Assembly: GCA_902791025.1 (NCBI GenBank)
Contig: CADATZ010000002.1
Coordinates: 222,368-286,367 of the forward strand
Source: an uncultured Chloroflexota bacterium
GTDB taxonomy: Bacteria > Chloroflexota > Anaerolineae > Anaerolineales > Anaerolineaceae
Length of the DNA: 64,000 nt
Direction: 5' to 3'
In this document: in pieces, positions 1 through 8,765 of the stretch
Numbering within the stretch: the stretch's first letter is position 1
Layout of the letters: every line of letters begins with the position of its first letter
The notes under the pieces: model-generated
What the model was told of the DNA's origin: nothing
What the model saw: only the letters and a program-made list of their open reading frames with translations
Databases searched by the model: none
Made by a program: the position numbers and the translations under genes

Positions 1-33
1 GGAAAATTAAAGTACAGGAGATTTAAAAATATT

Positions 34-1665
34 ATGGCAAAACAATTAGTTTTCGGAGAAGATGCACGCAAAAAATTAAAGGTCGGTATTGATGTCGTCG
101 CCAACGCTGTTGCCACGACCCTGGGCCCGAAAGGCCGCAATGTCGCCATTGACAAGAAATACGGAAGCCCGACCATCACCCACGATGGTGTGACTGTTGC
201 GAAAGAAATCGAACTGCCCGATCCGTTTGAAAACATGGGCGCACAGCTTCTGAAGGAAGCTTCATCCAAGACCAATGATATCGCCGGTGACGGCACCACC
301 ACTTCCACTGTTCTGGCTCACGCCATCGTTACCGAAGGTCTGAAGAGCCTGGCAGCCGGTGCCAACCCGATGCTGCTGAAACGCGGTATCGAAACCGCCT
401 CCAAAGCTGTTTCCGAAGATATCCGCAAACAGGCCATCGAAGTCACTTCCAAGGATGACATCGCCAACGTCGCCACCGTTTCCGCTCAGGATTCCCACAT
501 CGGCAACCTGATCGCTGACGTCATGGACAAAGTTGGTAAAGACGGCGTCATCACCGTTGAAGAATCCAAGGGTCTCGAATTCGAAACCGAATACGTTGAA
601 GGTATGCAGTTCGACCGCGGCTACATCAGCCCCTACTTCATCACCGACAATGACAAGATGGAATCCAACATTCCTGATCCGTATATTCTGATCTACGACA
701 AGAAGATCTCCGCTGCGCAGGATCTGGTTCCTCTTCTTGAAAAGATGGTTCAGACCGGCAAACGCGACCTGGTCATCATTGCTGAAGACGTTGACGGTGA
801 AGCTCTGGCTACCCTCGTACTGAATAAACTGCGTGGTATGCTGAACGTCCTGGCCATCAAGGCTCCGGGCTTCGGTGATCGCCGCAAGGCTATGCTGCAG
901 GATATCGCCACCCTCACCGGTGCCTCCGTTATCTCTGAAGAAACCGGCCGCAAACTTGACAGCGCGACCCTCGCTGACCTCGGTCACTGCGAAAAGGTCA
1001 TCGCTGACAAGGATAACACCACCATCGTCGGCGGTAAGGGCGACAACGACGCTATCAAGGCCCGCATCGACCAGATCCGCATCGAAATCGACAAGACCAC
1101 CAGCGACTATGACCGCGAAAAGCTGCAGGAACGTCTGGCTAAACTGAGCGGCGGCGTTGCCATCATCCGCGTAGGTGCAGCTACCGAAACCGAACTGAAA
1201 GAAAAGAAGCATCGTGTGGAAGACGCTCTCTCCGCTACCCGCGCGGCAGTAGAACAGGGTATCGTCCCGGGCGGTGGTGTTGCCCTGCTGAACGCTTCCG
1301 CGAAGGTTCAGGGTCTGAAGAGCAGCATCGAAGACGAACAGACCGGTATCAACATTGTCCGCAAGGCTCTTGAAGTTCCTATGCGCAAGATCGTTGAAAA
1401 CGCCGGTAAGGACGGCTCTGTCATCGTTGCCAACATCCGCAGCCAGCAGAGATCCAAGCGTTCCAACCGCATCGGCTACAATGTGCTGACCGACAAATAC
1501 ATCGACATGATCGAAGGCGGCGTCTCTGATCCTGCAAAGGTCACCCGCGGCGCACTCGAAAACGCAGCTTCCATCGCTGCCATGATCCTCACCACAGAAG
1601 CGCTGATCACCGACATTCCGGAACCGGAAAAGCCGGCAGCCGCTCCTCAGATGCCTGAGTACTAA
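34..1665 (+). CDS. groEL: Chaperonin GroEL (60 kDa)
   Basis: Cytosolic ATP-dependent folding chaperonin that forms the double-ring cage working with GroES. The 543-residue protein starts [12 protein letters not shown] and carries the family's phosphate-loop motif GPKGRNV, the GDGTTT ATP site near residue 87 and the VPGGGVALL segment near residue 410. A Shine-Dalgarno CAGGAG lies about 13 bases before the ATG. The gene is near full length, but the C-terminus ends in a Pro/Ala tail ([10 protein letters not shown]) and not the usual Gly-Gly-Met repeats. groES, often just upstream, would lie outside the window. A strong intrinsic terminator follows, so the gene is probably last in its transcript. 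Confidence 0.97.
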   Translation: MAKQLVFGEDARKKLKVGIDVVANAVATTLGPKGRNVAIDKKYGSPTITHDGVTVAKEIELPDPFENMGAQLLKEASSKTNDIAGDGTTTSTVLAHAIVTEGLKSLAAGANPMLLKRGIETASKAVSEDIRKQAIEVTSKDDIANVATVSAQDSHIGNLIADVMDKVGKDGVITVEESKGLEFETEYVEGMQFDRGYISPYFITDNDKMESNIPDPYILIYDKKISAAQDLVPLLEKMVQTGKRDLVIIAEDVDGEALATLVLNKLRGMLNVLAIKAPGFGDRRKAMLQDIATLTGASVISEETGRKLDSATLADLGHCEKVIADKDNTTIVGGKGDNDAIKARIDQIRIEIDKTTSDYDREKLQERLAKLSGGVAIIRVGAATETELKEKKHRVEDALSATRAAVEQGIVPGGGVALLNASAKVQGLKSSIEDEQTGINIVRKALEVPMRKIVENAGKDGSVIVANIRSQQRSKRSNRIGYNVLTDKYIDMIEGGVSDPAKVTRGALENAASIAAMILTTEALITDIPEPEKPAAAPQMPEY

Positions 1666-1681
1666 TCGATAAAAGATCACG

Positions 1682-1716
1682 AAACCGGGGTTGTTTTAGG
1701 ACAACCCCGGTTTTTT
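1682..1716 (+). terminator. Intrinsic terminator after groEL
   Basis: A 13-base inverted repeat (AAACCGGGGTTGT and its complement) with a 6-base loop is followed by a run of T. It begins 17 bases after the groEL stop codon. Confidence 0.9.
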
Positions 1717-1835
1717 GTGGAAAAAGGCAGCATTCCGATTCGTCATAATCGTTATCACTGCTATTCCAATTATGCTAAAATTTGAAAACAGATTATACTG
1801 ATTTCATGTGAATAACAAAGAAAAAGAGAATACTC

Positions 1836-2402
1836 ATGAAAAAAGTTTTGTTTGTTTTGCTGGCTCTCTGCCTGTTCGTTGTTCCCGTAATGGCTCAGGA
1901 ATCACCGGATAATCCGGTCGTCACCAATTGGGAAGGCGATTTGGAAGACAGCTTTATCGAAAAAGAATACGCCGGTAAATTCTACCTCTTCGCAGATTAT
2001 GGTCTTCAGTTCCTTGTTCCTTCAGATCCTGTTCCGTTTGAACCGCAGGATTTGACTGAAGAAGATGCAGAACACGGTGTCTTCGCTGTCTTCATGACCG
2101 CTGATGAAAAGAACCAGATCCTCGCTTCCTTCCTGAATTATGGTGTCGAAACGCTCGAAGAAGTTGCCATGATCGAAAAGGAAAATCGTGGTGACAACAT
2201 GAAATTCGGTGGCTATTATCAATTCAACGGACTGAACGCAATTCTCTTTATGGATACCAACAGTGATGTATTGGTCGCAGTCATCAGCACTACAGCTGAA
2301 GGCCAATATATCAAGATCGCACTCTCTTCGATCTCCGATGAAAATGTAAATGCCGTTTCCGGCTACATCATGGGATCCATCCAGCCGTACAGCGCTGAAT
2401 AA
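1836..2402 (+). CDS. Secreted protein of unknown function
   Basis: A 188-residue protein with a clear Sec signal peptide: KK at residues 2-3, a hydrophobic core VLFVLLALCLFVVPVM, and a likely cleavage after VMA before QE. I do not recognise the mature domain. It is acidic, begins with a NPVVTNWEGD-type motif, and ends GSIQPYSAE. It is clearly paralogous along its whole length to the convergent gene at 2487-3047 (shared NPVV, WEGD, FNGLN, FMD and GSIQPYSAE). The start has an A/G-rich ribosome site (AAAGAGAA). The protein is exported, perhaps cell-surface associated; no catalytic motif is evident. Confidence 0.8.
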   Translation: MKKVLFVLLALCLFVVPVMAQESPDNPVVTNWEGDLEDSFIEKEYAGKFYLFADYGLQFLVPSDPVPFEPQDLTEEDAEHGVFAVFMTADEKNQILASFLNYGVETLEEVAMIEKENRGDNMKFGGYYQFNGLNAILFMDTNSDVLVAVISTTAEGQYIKIALSSISDENVNAVSGYIMGSIQPYSAE

Positions 2403-2428
2403 TAGCTACGAAACGATAAAACAACGAT

Positions 2429-2469
2429 AAAACAAAAAACCGGAGTTTAGTGCTCCGGTTTTTTGTTTT
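2429..2469. terminator. Bidirectional intrinsic terminator
   Basis: A 17-base perfect inverted repeat (AAAACAAAAAACCGGAG and its complement) surrounds a 7-base loop between two convergent genes. The A run on one side and T run on the other let it terminate both transcripts. Confidence 0.9.
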
Positions 2470-2486
2470 ATGCTGAACAGATTATT

Positions 2487-3047
2487 CTATTCTGCTGAAT
2501 AAGGCTGAATAGAACCCAAAACAAAACCGGATAATTCATTCATTTCTTCATTGGAAATCGGGAGCATGGTGATCTGAATGAAATGCTGTGGTTCGGTGGT
2601 ACCAATAGCGGCAGTCAACTGATCTCTGTTAGCATCCATAAAAACAATCCCATTCAGACCATTGAACCGATAAAAGCCACCATAGTGGAAATTTTCTTCT
2701 CCGATTGAATCACGAGCAAGCAAAGCGACATCACCAAGTGTGTCAACCTCAAGATCCCGGAAAGAGACGATGATTTGCTTTTTACCATCTTCTGAAAGAA
2801 AAGCCGCGAAAACACCATTTTCTTCCATATCAGCTTCACTGACTTCTGTTGGTTCCAATCCCTCCGGGACGAGGAATTTGATACCCAAATCATTGATATC
2901 GTAAATCGTTCCGGAAAGCCCCTCTTTCACAAAGGTATCTTCAATGTCACCTTCCCAGGTAAGAACAACCGGGTTATCTTCTTCCTGAGCCATAACAGGA
3001 AGTGCAAACAGTAAAACAGCAAGCAAAACGACAATAAACCTTTTCAT
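2487..3047 (-). CDS. Secreted protein, paralog of the convergent upstream gene
   Basis: A 186-residue protein with signal peptide MKRFIVVLLAVLLFALPVMA ahead of QEEDNP. The longer reading starts at a TTG two codons earlier. The ATG at 3047 is preferred because AAGGAG sits 8 bases before it. The mature part aligns by eye with the 1836-2402 product: WEGDIED, a FLVPEG segment, FRFNGLNGIVFMD-like text, and the identical GSIQPYSAE end. The two genes form a tail-to-tail pair sharing one terminator, which suggests an inverted duplication that has since diverged. The function is unknown. Confidence 0.8.
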   Translation of the reverse strand: MKRFIVVLLAVLLFALPVMAQEEDNPVVLTWEGDIEDTFVKEGLSGTIYDINDLGIKFLVPEGLEPTEVSEADMEENGVFAAFLSEDGKKQIIVSFRDLEVDTLGDVALLARDSIGEENFHYGGFYRFNGLNGIVFMDANRDQLTAAIGTTEPQHFIQITMLPISNEEMNELSGFVLGSIQPYSAE

Positions 3048-3215
3048 ACACAATTCTCCTTTTTGAAATGATCAGTGTGGCTAAATCCACACAACCTTAA
3101 TTCTATCCTGAAGTCCCAAAATTCAATGAAATAAATCCGCCTAATTTGAATAAAGTCGACATTATTTAATGTTTCAATATGTGACATTAGTGCTGATTTG
3201 TTTCCGATTCTCAAA

Positions 3216-4091
3216 TCACTCGTTCTTCAATATCACATTGGTGTAACCATACGGGATTTCGATTCCGTTGGCAGCGAGTGCTTCGAAAACAGCTGTATTG
3301 ACGTCATCCTTCAAGATTTCAGTCGGGGTTCCATCTTCAAAATAGACCAGGGCAGTCATTATCAAAGCGTTGTCGGCAATTTCAATGAAATAAATCGGGG
3401 CATAGTCCATAGTCCCGTCTTTCATGCGCTTTCCCGGGATCGTATAGGGTGAATCTATGATTGCCTGCCGGATCACCTGCTTTGTTTTCCGGATATCAGA
3501 GCGATACCCTACCGGGAACTTCAGCTGGGCAGATCGGGGGACGTTGTCATAAGAATAATTGATCACCGAGTAAGTATTCATTTTGCTGTTGGGGATCATT
3601 TCCCGCACCGTGTCGATCCGCTTGATAACTACATGCCGCATCGTGATGTTTTCAACGATACCGGCGGTGCCATCTTCAAGCTTGATTCTGTCTCCAATAT
3701 CAAAGGGTTTATAAATACTGATCTGGATGCCAGCCAGAATATCCTTGATCACGTCCTGAGCGGCAAACCCGACAATCGCTGTCAGCACTGCCGCACTGCC
3801 AAAAATTGATTGGCGCAGGCTGTCCCAATTGAAGGGAACAATGATCAAAAACAGGGCAATACCCAATGAACAGAGTTTTTCCAGAAACTGGAGTGCCATG
3901 GAATCGCCATGTTTCTCACGCAGCTTTTGAAAAATCTTTTTGTTCAATTTTTGCAGCAGCTTCCAGCCGAGAAAACAGAGAGCAAAGAGAGCAATATAAA
4001 ACAGAATCGTTAAGATCAACTCAGCGATATTGGCGGTAACAGGATCTAAGCCATAATGTTTTTGTAAAAACTCAGAAGAAATCTCGTCCAT
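3216..4091 (-). CDS. MscS-family small-conductance mechanosensitive channel
   Basis: Membrane channel of the MscS family, which releases solutes on osmotic downshock. Two N-terminal hydrophobic helices (roughly residues 17-45 and 65-90) precede the pore/beta region. That region has GFAAQDVIKDILAG, then YKPFDIGDRI and GIVENITMRH, which are typical of the MscS domain. The open frame extends to 4190, but its first 33 codons lie largely in a palindromic repeat (4111-4212). I place the start at the ATG at 4091 (MDEISSEF), giving 291 residues. No good ribosome site is visible there, so the repeat may have displaced the native leader. Confidence 0.85.
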   Translation of the reverse strand: MDEISSEFLQKHYGLDPVTANIAELILTILFYIALFALCFLGWKLLQKLNKKIFQKLREKHGDSMALQFLEKLCSLGIALFLIIVPFNWDSLRQSIFGSAAVLTAIVGFAAQDVIKDILAGIQISIYKPFDIGDRIKLEDGTAGIVENITMRHVVIKRIDTVREMIPNSKMNTYSVINYSYDNVPRSAQLKFPVGYRSDIRKTKQVIRQAIIDSPYTIPGKRMKDGTMDYAPIYFIEIADNALIMTALVYFEDGTPTEILKDDVNTAVFEALAANGIEIPYGYTNVILKNE

Positions 4092-4110
4092 ATTCACAAA
4101 AAACTGTTTT

Positions 4111-4212
4111 GTAACTATTCCCCCCAAGGTGTCGCACATGAGGACAGGCACACTTTTGTCGGCTCCGCGACACAAGGTGCCAGTCCCCATATGCTCCGCT
4201 CTGAACAGTTAC
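4111..4212. repeat. MITE-like palindromic element, family A copy 1
   Basis: A 102-bp element with terminal inverted repeats GTAACTATTC and GAACAGTTAC. The inner palindrome halves are GAGGACAGGCACAC and GGTGCCAGTCCCC. It abuts the lysC stop codon on one side and the mscS leader on the other. At least five other near-complete copies lie in this window. Confidence 0.85.
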
Positions 4213-4213
4213 A

Positions 4214-5536
4214 CTATTTCTTTTCGATCACTTCCGCATAAATACTGCGGATCGCGGCTTCGTAATCCTCTTCCGCGACACCGATGATGATGTTCAGCTC
4301 ACTGGAGCCCTGATCGATCATTCGGATGTTAACATTGGCGTCGGTAATTGCCTGGAAAATCTTCGCGGCAATACCCTTGTAATAAGCCATTCCCTGACCG
4401 ACAACCGCGATCAACGCGATTCCGTCTTCAACATAGAGCGTATCCGGCTGGACAGCTTCCTGAATTTCCGCCAGAACCTGGTCGCGCACCGGTGCCAGAT
4501 GGTCGGTATGCAGAATCAGGGACATAGTATCGATCCCGGAAGGCAGATGCTCAAAGGAAAGCCCGTGAGAAGCAATGATATTGAGAATCTTGGCGGTAAA
4601 TCCGACCTCGCTGTTCATCAGGTCCTTTTCAATCAAGATCGAACTGAAGCCCTTATGCCCGGCAATACCGGTAACAGAACCCGGATCGGCGTTTTCCGGC
4701 AGATGCGGGATGATAAGTGTGCCAGGATCATCCGGTTCATTGGTATTGCGGATGTTGATGGAGATATTCGCCTGCTGTACCGGGAATACCGCATCCTCAT
4801 GGAGCACCGTCGCGCCCATATAGGAAAGCTCACGCAATTCACGGTAGGTGATGATGCGGATCTGACGGGGGTTTTCCACAATGCGCGGGTCCGCTGCCAG
4901 CATTCCGGAAACATCCGTCCAATTCTCATAGATATCCGCATGGACCGCACGGGCTACGATGGAACCCGTCACATCGGAACCGCCGCGGGAGAATGTATGG
5001 ATCTTCCCGTTCGGAAGGGAGCCGTAAAAGCCCGGAAGAACCGCGCGAAAGGTGACCGTGAGAACCTTCTTCAGATCTTCCTTGGTCTTCTGAAAGTTCA
5101 GGGTGCCATTTTCGTTGAAATGGATGTAATCCGCCGCATCGATAAATTTATATCCCAAATGGCAGGCAAAAACCTTGGCGCTCAGGTACTCCCCGCGGGA
5201 TGCCATATAATCCTTTTCCGGAGTACCCTGAAGATGCCTGCGGATCGTTTCAATTTCGCTGTCAATATCGAAATCCAATTCAAGGTCGCGGATGATTTCA
5301 GCAAAGCGTTCCCGGATCTGCTTCAGGAAAGGCTCAAAATCATCCTCCTTCACCGCGGCGTTATAGCATTGATAAAGCAGGTCTGTGACCTTGATGTCAT
5401 CCGGACTGCGCTTTCCCGGAGCGGAAACGACAATATAACGCCGGTGCTGGGATTGTTTGATGATAGCGGTGACCTTGCGGATCTGGTTGGCGTCCGCCAT
5501 GGAGGTTCCGCCGAATTTTAAAGCGATGGTTTTCAT
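4214..5536 (-). CDS. lysC: Aspartate kinase
   Basis: Catalyses ATP-dependent phosphorylation of aspartate, the first step toward lysine, methionine and threonine. The 440-residue protein begins MKTIALKFGGTSMAD with the diagnostic KFGGTS kinase motif. It has the SRGGSDVTGS nucleotide region near residue 185. The C-terminal 130 residues look like the paired ACT regulatory domains (IALIAVVGQGM, INIRMIDQGSSELN). The length fits a monofunctional aspartokinase. It is separated from the upstream deacetylase gene by only 3 bases, so the two are cotranscribed. Its position in the diaminopimelate operon suggests a lysine-dedicated isozyme. Confidence 0.95.
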   Translation of the reverse strand: MKTIALKFGGTSMADANQIRKVTAIIKQSQHRRYIVVSAPGKRSPDDIKVTDLLYQCYNAAVKEDDFEPFLKQIRERFAEIIRDLELDFDIDSEIETIRRHLQGTPEKDYMASRGEYLSAKVFACHLGYKFIDAADYIHFNENGTLNFQKTKEDLKKVLTVTFRAVLPGFYGSLPNGKIHTFSRGGSDVTGSIVARAVHADIYENWTDVSGMLAADPRIVENPRQIRIITYRELRELSYMGATVLHEDAVFPVQQANISINIRNTNEPDDPGTLIIPHLPENADPGSVTGIAGHKGFSSILIEKDLMNSEVGFTAKILNIIASHGLSFEHLPSGIDTMSLILHTDHLAPVRDQVLAEIQEAVQPDTLYVEDGIALIAVVGQGMAYYKGIAAKIFQAITDANVNIRMIDQGSSELNIIIGVAEEDYEAAIRSIYAEVIEKK

Positions 5537-5539
5537 AAA

Positions 5540-6703
5540 TTACTGCTTTCTGTTGGTATTATTCCTAAGATATTGCCCTATTATATCAGCATGCAGCGCG
5601 GTAAGACGTATGATTGTGAGCGGTTCCGGTAAAAACTTCGGATTATGCAGCGGAGCGGTACATCCGGCGCCGATATGGAAAAAGGACCCTTTTGCCGCGT
5701 CGATAAAATATCCGAAATCTTCTGTAGTCATCGTCGGTCTGTCCAATACACGAACGTTTTCAGCACCGAAAAGTGCTTCCGCCGTCCGTTGGACATGAAG
5801 CGTCTCTGTTTCAGTATTGACGACACCGGCATAGCTTTCACGAATATTGATCTCAGGAACAGCTCCGTAAAGGGCAGCAGTCTCTTCCACGCACTTTCTG
5901 AAAGCTTTTTTCAGAGTTTCCCGGTCATCCGGCCCAAGCGTGCGCATAATACCTGAGAACACGGCAGTATCCGCGATAATATTTCCCGCGGTTCCGGCGT
6001 GGAAAGTGCCAATGGACAAGACAGCCGGGTCCTGAATATACTTTACCGGGAGCTTCCGCAATTCACTGACGGCAGCAGCGGCGGCAGCTAGAGCATCAAT
6101 GCCATTCTCCGGTTGTGCTCCATGCGCAGAGCGTCCGTGCATCGTCACCGTAAACATATCAGACGCCGCATAGAATTTTCCATAGCGCACGCCTATCATA
6201 CCCGCCGGCAAATCCGGAGCCACATGAGCGCCGAATACCGCGTCCACACCCTCCATACAGCCCGCCGCGATCATACGCCGTGCACCCCCGGAACCTTCCT
6301 CGTCCGGTTCAAAGAAGAACTTCACCGTTCCTGGTAATTCTTCCCGCTCCTCCGCCAGCAGCATCGCGGCTCCCAGCGCAGCAGCTGTGTGAACGTCGTG
6401 CCCGCAGGCATGCATCACCCCGGGAGTTTCTGAAGAAAACACTGCCCCGCTGTCCTCTGTAACCGGCAAAGCGTCCATATCAGCACGCAAAGCGACAGTC
6501 AATCCCGGTTTTCCTCCTCTCAGTGTACCAATCACAGCCGTCTCTGTTAGGCGTTCCGTTTCGATTCCGAGACCGTTCAGCGTTTTCTCCACCAGATCAG
6601 CCGTCAGATACTCATGATTGCCCAATTCCGGATGCCGATGGATCTGCTCACGTAGAGCGTATAATTTTGATTTGTAACTCTGTGCTTTGTGAAAAGTGTT
6701 CAT
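5540..6703 (-). CDS. M20 amidohydrolase, probable N-acetyl-diaminopimelate deacetylase
   Basis: Zinc-dependent M20D peptidase-family hydrolase of 387 residues. Metal-ligand motifs are visible: HACGHDVHTAAALG near residue 100, FEPDEEGSGGA near 130 and the dimerisation-lid motif HGRSAHGA near 185. MTTEDFGYF lies near residue 340. The family includes IAA-amino-acid hydrolases and the N-acetyl-LL-diaminopimelate deacetylase of the acetylase lysine pathway. I infer the latter because dapH, whose product needs this step, is in the same cluster. General aminoacylase activity cannot be excluded by sequence. No strong ribosome site precedes the ATG at 6703. Confidence 0.85.
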   Translation of the reverse strand: MNTFHKAQSYKSKLYALREQIHRHPELGNHEYLTADLVEKTLNGLGIETERLTETAVIGTLRGGKPGLTVALRADMDALPVTEDSGAVFSSETPGVMHACGHDVHTAAALGAAMLLAEEREELPGTVKFFFEPDEEGSGGARRMIAAGCMEGVDAVFGAHVAPDLPAGMIGVRYGKFYAASDMFTVTMHGRSAHGAQPENGIDALAAAAAAVSELRKLPVKYIQDPAVLSIGTFHAGTAGNIIADTAVFSGIMRTLGPDDRETLKKAFRKCVEETAALYGAVPEINIRESYAGVVNTETETLHVQRTAEALFGAENVRVLDRPTMTTEDFGYFIDAAKGSFFHIGAGCTAPLHNPKFLPEPLTIIRLTALHADIIGQYLRNNTNRKQ

Positions 6704-6740
6704 AACTTGCAGCCAAAAGGATTAGATTCGTTCAAACCCA

Positions 6741-6761
6741 TTATACTAATAATAGTATAAT
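6741..6761 (+). promoter_or_regulatory. Promoter and operator-like palindrome of the PIN toxin-antitoxin pair
   Basis: A palindrome with 7-base arms TTATACT/AGTATAA and a 6-base spacer overlaps a perfect -10 box TATAAT (6756-6761). It lies just before the antitoxin gene. Its position fits autorepression by the antitoxin or toxin-antitoxin complex, as is common for such modules. Confidence 0.55.
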
Positions 6762-6784
6762 GAATGTGGAAAGGAAAAATGATT

Positions 6785-6988
6785 ATGACTCACACTACTG
6801 TTGAAAAACAAATTCAAATGGTTCCGGAAGAATATCTGGACGAGATATCTGCGTTCATTGATTATGTGATCTATAAAGCCAACCGAAGTAAAAGGCCTCC
6901 TACAAATACATCTGAATGTTTCGGATCAATAAACAGGTTCATTGATGGATTAGATTTTCAAAGGGACTCACGAGATGAATGGAATTGA
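6785..6988 (+). CDS. Putative antitoxin paired with PIN toxin
   Basis: A small 67-residue protein (MTHTTVEKQIQMVPEEYLDE). The N-terminal half resembles DUF2281-type antitoxins (VPEEYLDEISAFIDYV). The C-terminal half is polar and likely the toxin-binding tail. Longer starts exist at 6764 and 6779; the ATG at 6785 is chosen because AAGGA ends 9 bases before it. Its end overlaps the toxin start by 14 bases, so the two are translationally coupled. The module lies on the opposite strand to the lysine operon that flanks it. Confidence 0.65.
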   Translation: MTHTTVEKQIQMVPEEYLDEISAFIDYVIYKANRSKRPPTNTSECFGSINRFIDGLDFQRDSRDEWN

Positions 6989-7364
6989 CTATCTCGCGGA
7001 CACAAATGCAATATTGTATTTCCTTTCCGGCAATAATTGCATGAAACCTTACAAATTCAGCAGTTTCGCATTTTCAATCATCAGTGAAATGGAATTGCTT
7101 TCTTATTCGGGAATAACAGATTCTGAAGAAGAAAGAATTCAAGAATTCTTGGCGAAAAGTTCAGCAATTTCCATTACACCCGCAATCAAAAATCTTACAA
7201 TTCAACTCAGACGAAAATATAATATTAAACTTCCGGATGCCATTATAGCTGCTACTTCTATTGCAAATGATTTACCGCTTATCACAGCTGACATCGGATT
7301 CAAAAGAATCAGCGAACTCAAATTGATTTTAATTCAACCGGATTTATCAGGAATGACTGTCTGA
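6975..7364 (+). CDS. PIN-domain toxin (VapC family)
   Basis: A 129-residue PIN-fold ribonuclease. The expected acidic residues are in place: D9 in YLADTNAILY, E38 in ISEMELL, D88 in KLPDAIIAATS and D106 in TADIGF. These coordinate metal for RNA cleavage in the VapC family. The length is typical. It is coupled to the upstream antitoxin and followed by a long hairpin. The pair is more A/T-rich than the surrounding lysine genes, suggesting later acquisition. Confidence 0.85.
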   Translation: MNGIDYLADTNAILYFLSGNNCMKPYKFSSFAFSIISEMELLSYSGITDSEEERIQEFLAKSSAISITPAIKNLTIQLRRKYNIKLPDAIIAATSIANDLPLITADIGFKRISELKLILIQPDLSGMTV

Positions 7365-7388
7365 AAAAATCTGAGTGAATATGAATTA

Positions 7389-7450
7389 CTTAAATTAATG
7401 GAAGAGTTCCAAATCTTGAAAAATTTGATATGGAACTCTCCATTCATTTA
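7389..7450. terminator. Long hairpin between the toxin gene and lysA
   Basis: An imperfect inverted repeat with core arms GAGTTCCAAATC and a TTTGATATGGAACTC counterpart, extended by ATGGA/TCCAT and TAAAT/ATTTA. It sits between converging genes, with A and T runs at its edges, so it may terminate both. Confidence 0.6.
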
Positions 7451-7484
7451 AAAATGTCAATCACCAAACTATTTTTCGGCCTTA

Positions 7485-8741
7485 TTACCAGTTAAATTCC
7501 GAATCGACATCCAATGTGGCAAAATAATCCTGTACAGTCTGAGCGCGGCGGATCATCCGGAGTTCGCCATCAGTCCCCAACAGGTATTCCGCACAGCGCA
7601 GCCTGCCATTGTAGTTGTACCCCATCGCATGTCCGTGCGCACCGGTATCATGGATCACCAAAACGTCTCCGATTTCCGTGTGAGGCAGCGGACGGTCAAC
7701 AGCAAATTTGTCATTATTCTCACACAACGCGCCAACCACATCCACGGTCTCTGCCGCCGGCTGATTATCTTTTCCTGCCACGGAAATGTGATGGTAAGCA
7801 CCATACATCGCCGGGCGCATCAGATCCGCGGGAGAAGCATCCACACCGACATATTCCTTCCAGATATGCTTCTTCCCGACAACATGTGTCAGCAGATAGC
7901 CATGCGGACCGGTGATAAACCGCCCCATTTCCGTATAAATCGCCAATTCGATTCCATTCGGCGTCAGCATCTCCTCATAAGCCTTCCGGACACCCTCTCC
8001 GGCTTCGATGATATTGATGGGGGTTTCTTCCGGACGGTATGGGATCCCGATTCCTCCGGCCATATCAACAAAGGATAAAGTGATCCCAAGCGTCTCCCGT
8101 ATCTCCAGAACAAGACCAAAAAGCTCCCGGGCAAGTGCGGGATAATATCCCTGTTCAAGAGAACAGGAAGCAAGCATGGCATGAAGTCCAAAACGTTTCG
8201 ATCCTTTGTCTTTTAGCATTTTGAGCGCGGAGAAAAGCTGCTCCTTCTTCATGCCAAACTTTGTGTCATACATATGCCCCATAATGGCATTGGTCGCATA
8301 ATTGAACTGTCCGGGATTGTACCGGCAGCAGACCGTCTCGGGAATACCACAGGCATTTTCCAGGTTTTCAACCTGGGTGAGGTCATCCAGATTGATGATA
8401 GCGCCTGCCTCCCGCGCCGTTTGATATTCGAGAGCAGATGTTTCGTTGGAAGTGAACATGATCCGCTGCCCGCTGATACCAGACCCTTTTGCCAACAGAA
8501 TTTCCGGAATCGAAGAGCAGTCCGCCCCGCAATTCATCGACTCCATTACTCTAAGAATTGCCGGGGTAGGCGTAGCTTTTACAGCAAAATATTCCCGAAA
8601 TCCGGGATTCCACGCGAAAGCTTTATAAACATCATCAACAGTCTTTCGGATACCCTGCTCATCGTAGACGTAAAAGGGTGTCGGATATTGACCGGTCCAG
8701 CTTTTGACCTGTTCAGCGGAAAATGGCAGCAGTTTCTTCAT
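7485..8741 (-). CDS. lysA: Diaminopimelate decarboxylase
   Basis: PLP enzyme converting meso-diaminopimelate to lysine. It has the fold-type III barrel lysine in YFAVKATPTP and the glycine motif DMAGGIGIPY. It also has the YTEMGRFITG substrate segment, the catalytic cysteine motif ALCENNDKF, and the C-terminal GAHGHAMGYNYNGRLR. The form GAHGHAMG, as against GAYGFSM, marks a divergent subfamily. The open frame begins at 8762. The ATG at 8741 (MKKLLPF) is preferred because GAAGGA lies just upstream, giving 418 residues. It lies 25 bases after dapH in the same operon. Confidence 0.92.
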   Translation of the reverse strand: MKKLLPFSAEQVKSWTGQYPTPFYVYDEQGIRKTVDDVYKAFAWNPGFREYFAVKATPTPAILRVMESMNCGADCSSIPEILLAKGSGISGQRIMFTSNETSALEYQTAREAGAIINLDDLTQVENLENACGIPETVCCRYNPGQFNYATNAIMGHMYDTKFGMKKEQLFSALKMLKDKGSKRFGLHAMLASCSLEQGYYPALARELFGLVLEIRETLGITLSFVDMAGGIGIPYRPEETPINIIEAGEGVRKAYEEMLTPNGIELAIYTEMGRFITGPHGYLLTHVVGKKHIWKEYVGVDASPADLMRPAMYGAYHHISVAGKDNQPAAETVDVVGALCENNDKFAVDRPLPHTEIGDVLVIHDTGAHGHAMGYNYNGRLRCAEYLLGTDGELRMIRRAQTVQDYFATLDVDSEFNW

Positions 8742-8765
8742 TCTTCCTTCTTCATCCTTCATTAT

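Noticed and set aside
262..1680. A 472-codon ORF antisense to groEL
   Set aside because: It is the complement of a highly conserved gene with strong codon bias. Its translation has no recognisable domain and it lacks a ribosome site.
3216..4190. Longer MscS start at 4190
   Set aside because: The extra 33 codons derive mostly from the family A repeat and are unlike MscS N-termini.
4499..5521. A 340-codon ORF opposite lysC
   Set aside because: It is antisense to aspartate kinase, with no domain and low-complexity text.
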